Assembly: GCA_050697275.1 (NCBI GenBank)
Contig: JBOGZI010000192.1
Coordinates: 1 to 5,351, forward strand
Reading direction: 5' to 3'
DNA length: 5,351 nt
Source of the DNA: JBOGZI01 sp050697275
Lineage (GTDB): Bacteria > Actinomycetota > Thermoleophilia > Solirubrobacterales > 70-9
Shown here in pieces: positions 5,080 to 5,351 of the stretch. Position numbers and translations under genes: made by a program. Every line of letters starts with the position of its first letter. Positions within the stretch are counted from its first letter, which is position 1. The notes below the pieces were generated by a model, which saw only the letters and a list, made by a program, of their open reading frames with translations, had not been told where the DNA came from and did no database searches.

Positions 5080-5101
5080 ACTGGCGCACCTACTGGCGCA
5101 C
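5080..5101 (+). repeat. Tandem 10-bp direct repeats, candidate integrase arm-binding sites
   Basis: ACTGGCGCAC occurs at 5080-5089 and 5092-5101, a 12-bp period with 2-bp spacing. It lies about 45 bp inside the tRNA fragment, between the toxin gene and the attachment site. Arm-type sites for the N-terminal domain of tyrosine integrases are often short direct repeats in this position. Nothing else in the window carries the repeat in tandem. Confidence 0.5.
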
Positions 5102-5147
5102 AGAGCGGCCCAAGATGCCGATTTGCAGGGGAAACGCGCTGAAATCA

Positions 5148-5209
5148 ACGGTCTCGAAAACCGTTAGGGGCCTTTGGGTCCCTCGTGGGTTCGAATCCCA
5201 CCCCCTCCG
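5148..5209 (+). tRNA. tRNA-Ser(CGA) 3' fragment, attachment-site remnant (att)
   Basis: This is the 3' part of a tRNA-Ser. The anticodon stem ACGGT (5148-5152) pairs with ACCGT (5160-5164) around loop CTCGAAA, with anticodon CGA at 5155-5157. A long serine-type variable arm spans about 5165-5184. The T arm is GTGGG-TTCGAAT-CCCAC (5185-5201). The 3' acceptor strand CCCCTCC (5202-5208) and discriminator G5209 follow; CCA is not encoded. The partner acceptor strand should be GGAGGGG, but neither that nor a D arm is present upstream. The gene is therefore incomplete, as expected for the copy of the tRNA 3' end left at the far side of an integrated element. It should not give a working tRNA. Confidence 0.85.
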
Positions 5210-5228
5210 CTCAGCTGAACCCGCAGGC

Positions 5229-5257
5229 GCCCCGGCACCAGGCAATGGGGCCGGGGC
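5229..5257. terminator. Terminator-like hairpin between the att site and a convergent gene
   Basis: GCCCCGGC (5229-5236) pairs perfectly with GCCGGGGC (5250-5257), with a 13-nt loop in which CC 5238-5239 can pair with GG 5247-5248. It follows the tRNA 3' end and precedes the stop codon of the minus-strand gene, so it may stop transcription in both directions. No T-tract follows. Confidence 0.5.
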
Positions 5258-5267
5258 AGCCCACGAC

Positions 5268-5351
5268 TTAGGCCTGCGCGCCGATCCCCTCACGCTCCAT
5301 CGCACGGGCGTAGTCCGCCGCTCGCTCCCGCTGGACCGCACGGGCGTATCC
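5268..5351 (-). CDS. C-terminal end of an unknown protein, probably flanking chromosome (partial)
   Basis: Reading the minus strand from the window edge, the frame is open for 27 residues (ending EREGIGAQA) to TAA at 5270-5268. The visible part contains two 12-residue units that begin YARA: YARAVQRERAAD and YARAMEREGIGA. They match a 12-bp DNA repeat, CGCACGGGCGTA, at 5301-5312 and 5337-5348. Codons end mostly in G or C, which supports coding. The piece is charged and probably helical. It lies beyond the attachment site, so it should be host DNA rather than element DNA. Too little is seen to name it, and a chance open frame of this length cannot be excluded. Confidence 0.45.
   Translation of the reverse strand, partial: GYARAVQRERAADYARAMEREGIGAQA

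Larger units (their letters stand above)
2286..5209 (+). mobile_element. Integrase-side end of an integrative element inserted at tRNA-Ser(CGA)
   Basis: A replication-relaxation-like gene, an excisionase-like HTH gene, a tyrosine recombinase and a toxin-antitoxin pair run in one direction and end at a tRNA-Ser 3' fragment. That is the usual arrangement of one end of an element integrated in a tRNA gene. The right limit is placed at the end of the tRNA fragment. The left limit given here is only the first clearly element-type gene; the real one is not visible and should be outside the window, since no second copy of the tRNA 3' sequence is present. No conjugation genes (FtsK/TraB-type translocase, relaxase) are seen in this part. 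Confidence 0.75.

Noticed and set aside
5101..5209. Complete tRNA-Ser gene, or a tRNA split by an intron
   Set aside because: No GGAGGGG acceptor strand or D arm is found in the bases before the anticodon arm, and the adjacent integrase and direct repeats give a simpler explanation as an att remnant.
5090..5341. Minus-strand open frame of 83 residues containing GWDSNPRGTQRPLTVFE
   Set aside because: It is the antisense translation of the tRNA-Ser fragment. WDSNPRG-type peptides are a well-known spurious product of reading through tRNA genes backwards.
1..5351. CRISPR array
   Set aside because: No regularly spaced repeats of CRISPR length are present; the only tandem repeats are two 10-bp copies and two 12-bp copies.

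Overview
The window is very GC-rich, with codons that end mostly in G or C and with GTG/TTG as possible starts. The style of the integrase, the replication-relaxation-like protein and the RelE-type module suggests an actinobacterium. Thermoleophilia/Solirubrobacterales is a guess from protein style, not shown by any marker gene. The right half is one end of an integrative mobile element inserted in a tRNA-Ser(CGA) gene. Only the 3' part of that tRNA is present (anticodon arm to discriminator base). No matching 5' half lies upstream of it, so it reads as the duplicated attachment-site remnant. The intact tRNA and the other end of the element should lie to the left, outside the window.

Layout. 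Bases 2-472 hold the C-terminal part of a protein that looks like an alpha/beta-hydrolase fold. Bases 541-806 hold a small unknown gene that appears to be broken by a one-base frameshift. Bases 851-1615 (minus strand) hold an HNH-type zinc-binding nuclease-like protein of unknown role. Bases 1616-2285 contain no convincing gene but are dense in inverted repeats, ending in a three-tier hairpin of about 115 nt. Next comes a tightly spaced plus-strand set: a replication-relaxation-like protein (to 2963), an excisionase-like HTH protein overlapping it by 4 bp (2960-3229), and a tyrosine recombinase (3261-4454). A type II antitoxin (4492-4740) and a RelE-like toxin with a damaged or mis-sequenced 5' end (4750-5042) follow. 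Then come two direct repeats (candidate integrase arm sites), the tRNA 3' fragment (5148-5209), a terminator-like hairpin, and the 3' end of a convergent minus-strand gene that is probably flanking chromosome.

How it works together (inference). The recombinase and the HTH protein would integrate and excise the element at the tRNA-Ser gene. The replication-relaxation-like protein and the structured DNA upstream of it may serve episomal replication or transfer. The toxin-antitoxin pair sits at the integrase-proximal edge, where it would favour retention of the element, but the toxin may be inactive. The HNH protein is a cargo candidate.

The most notable observations are the large nested inverted repeat upstream of the replication-relaxation-like gene and three places where strong coding signal changes frame by one base. 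The latter suggest either a decaying element or indel errors in the assembly.
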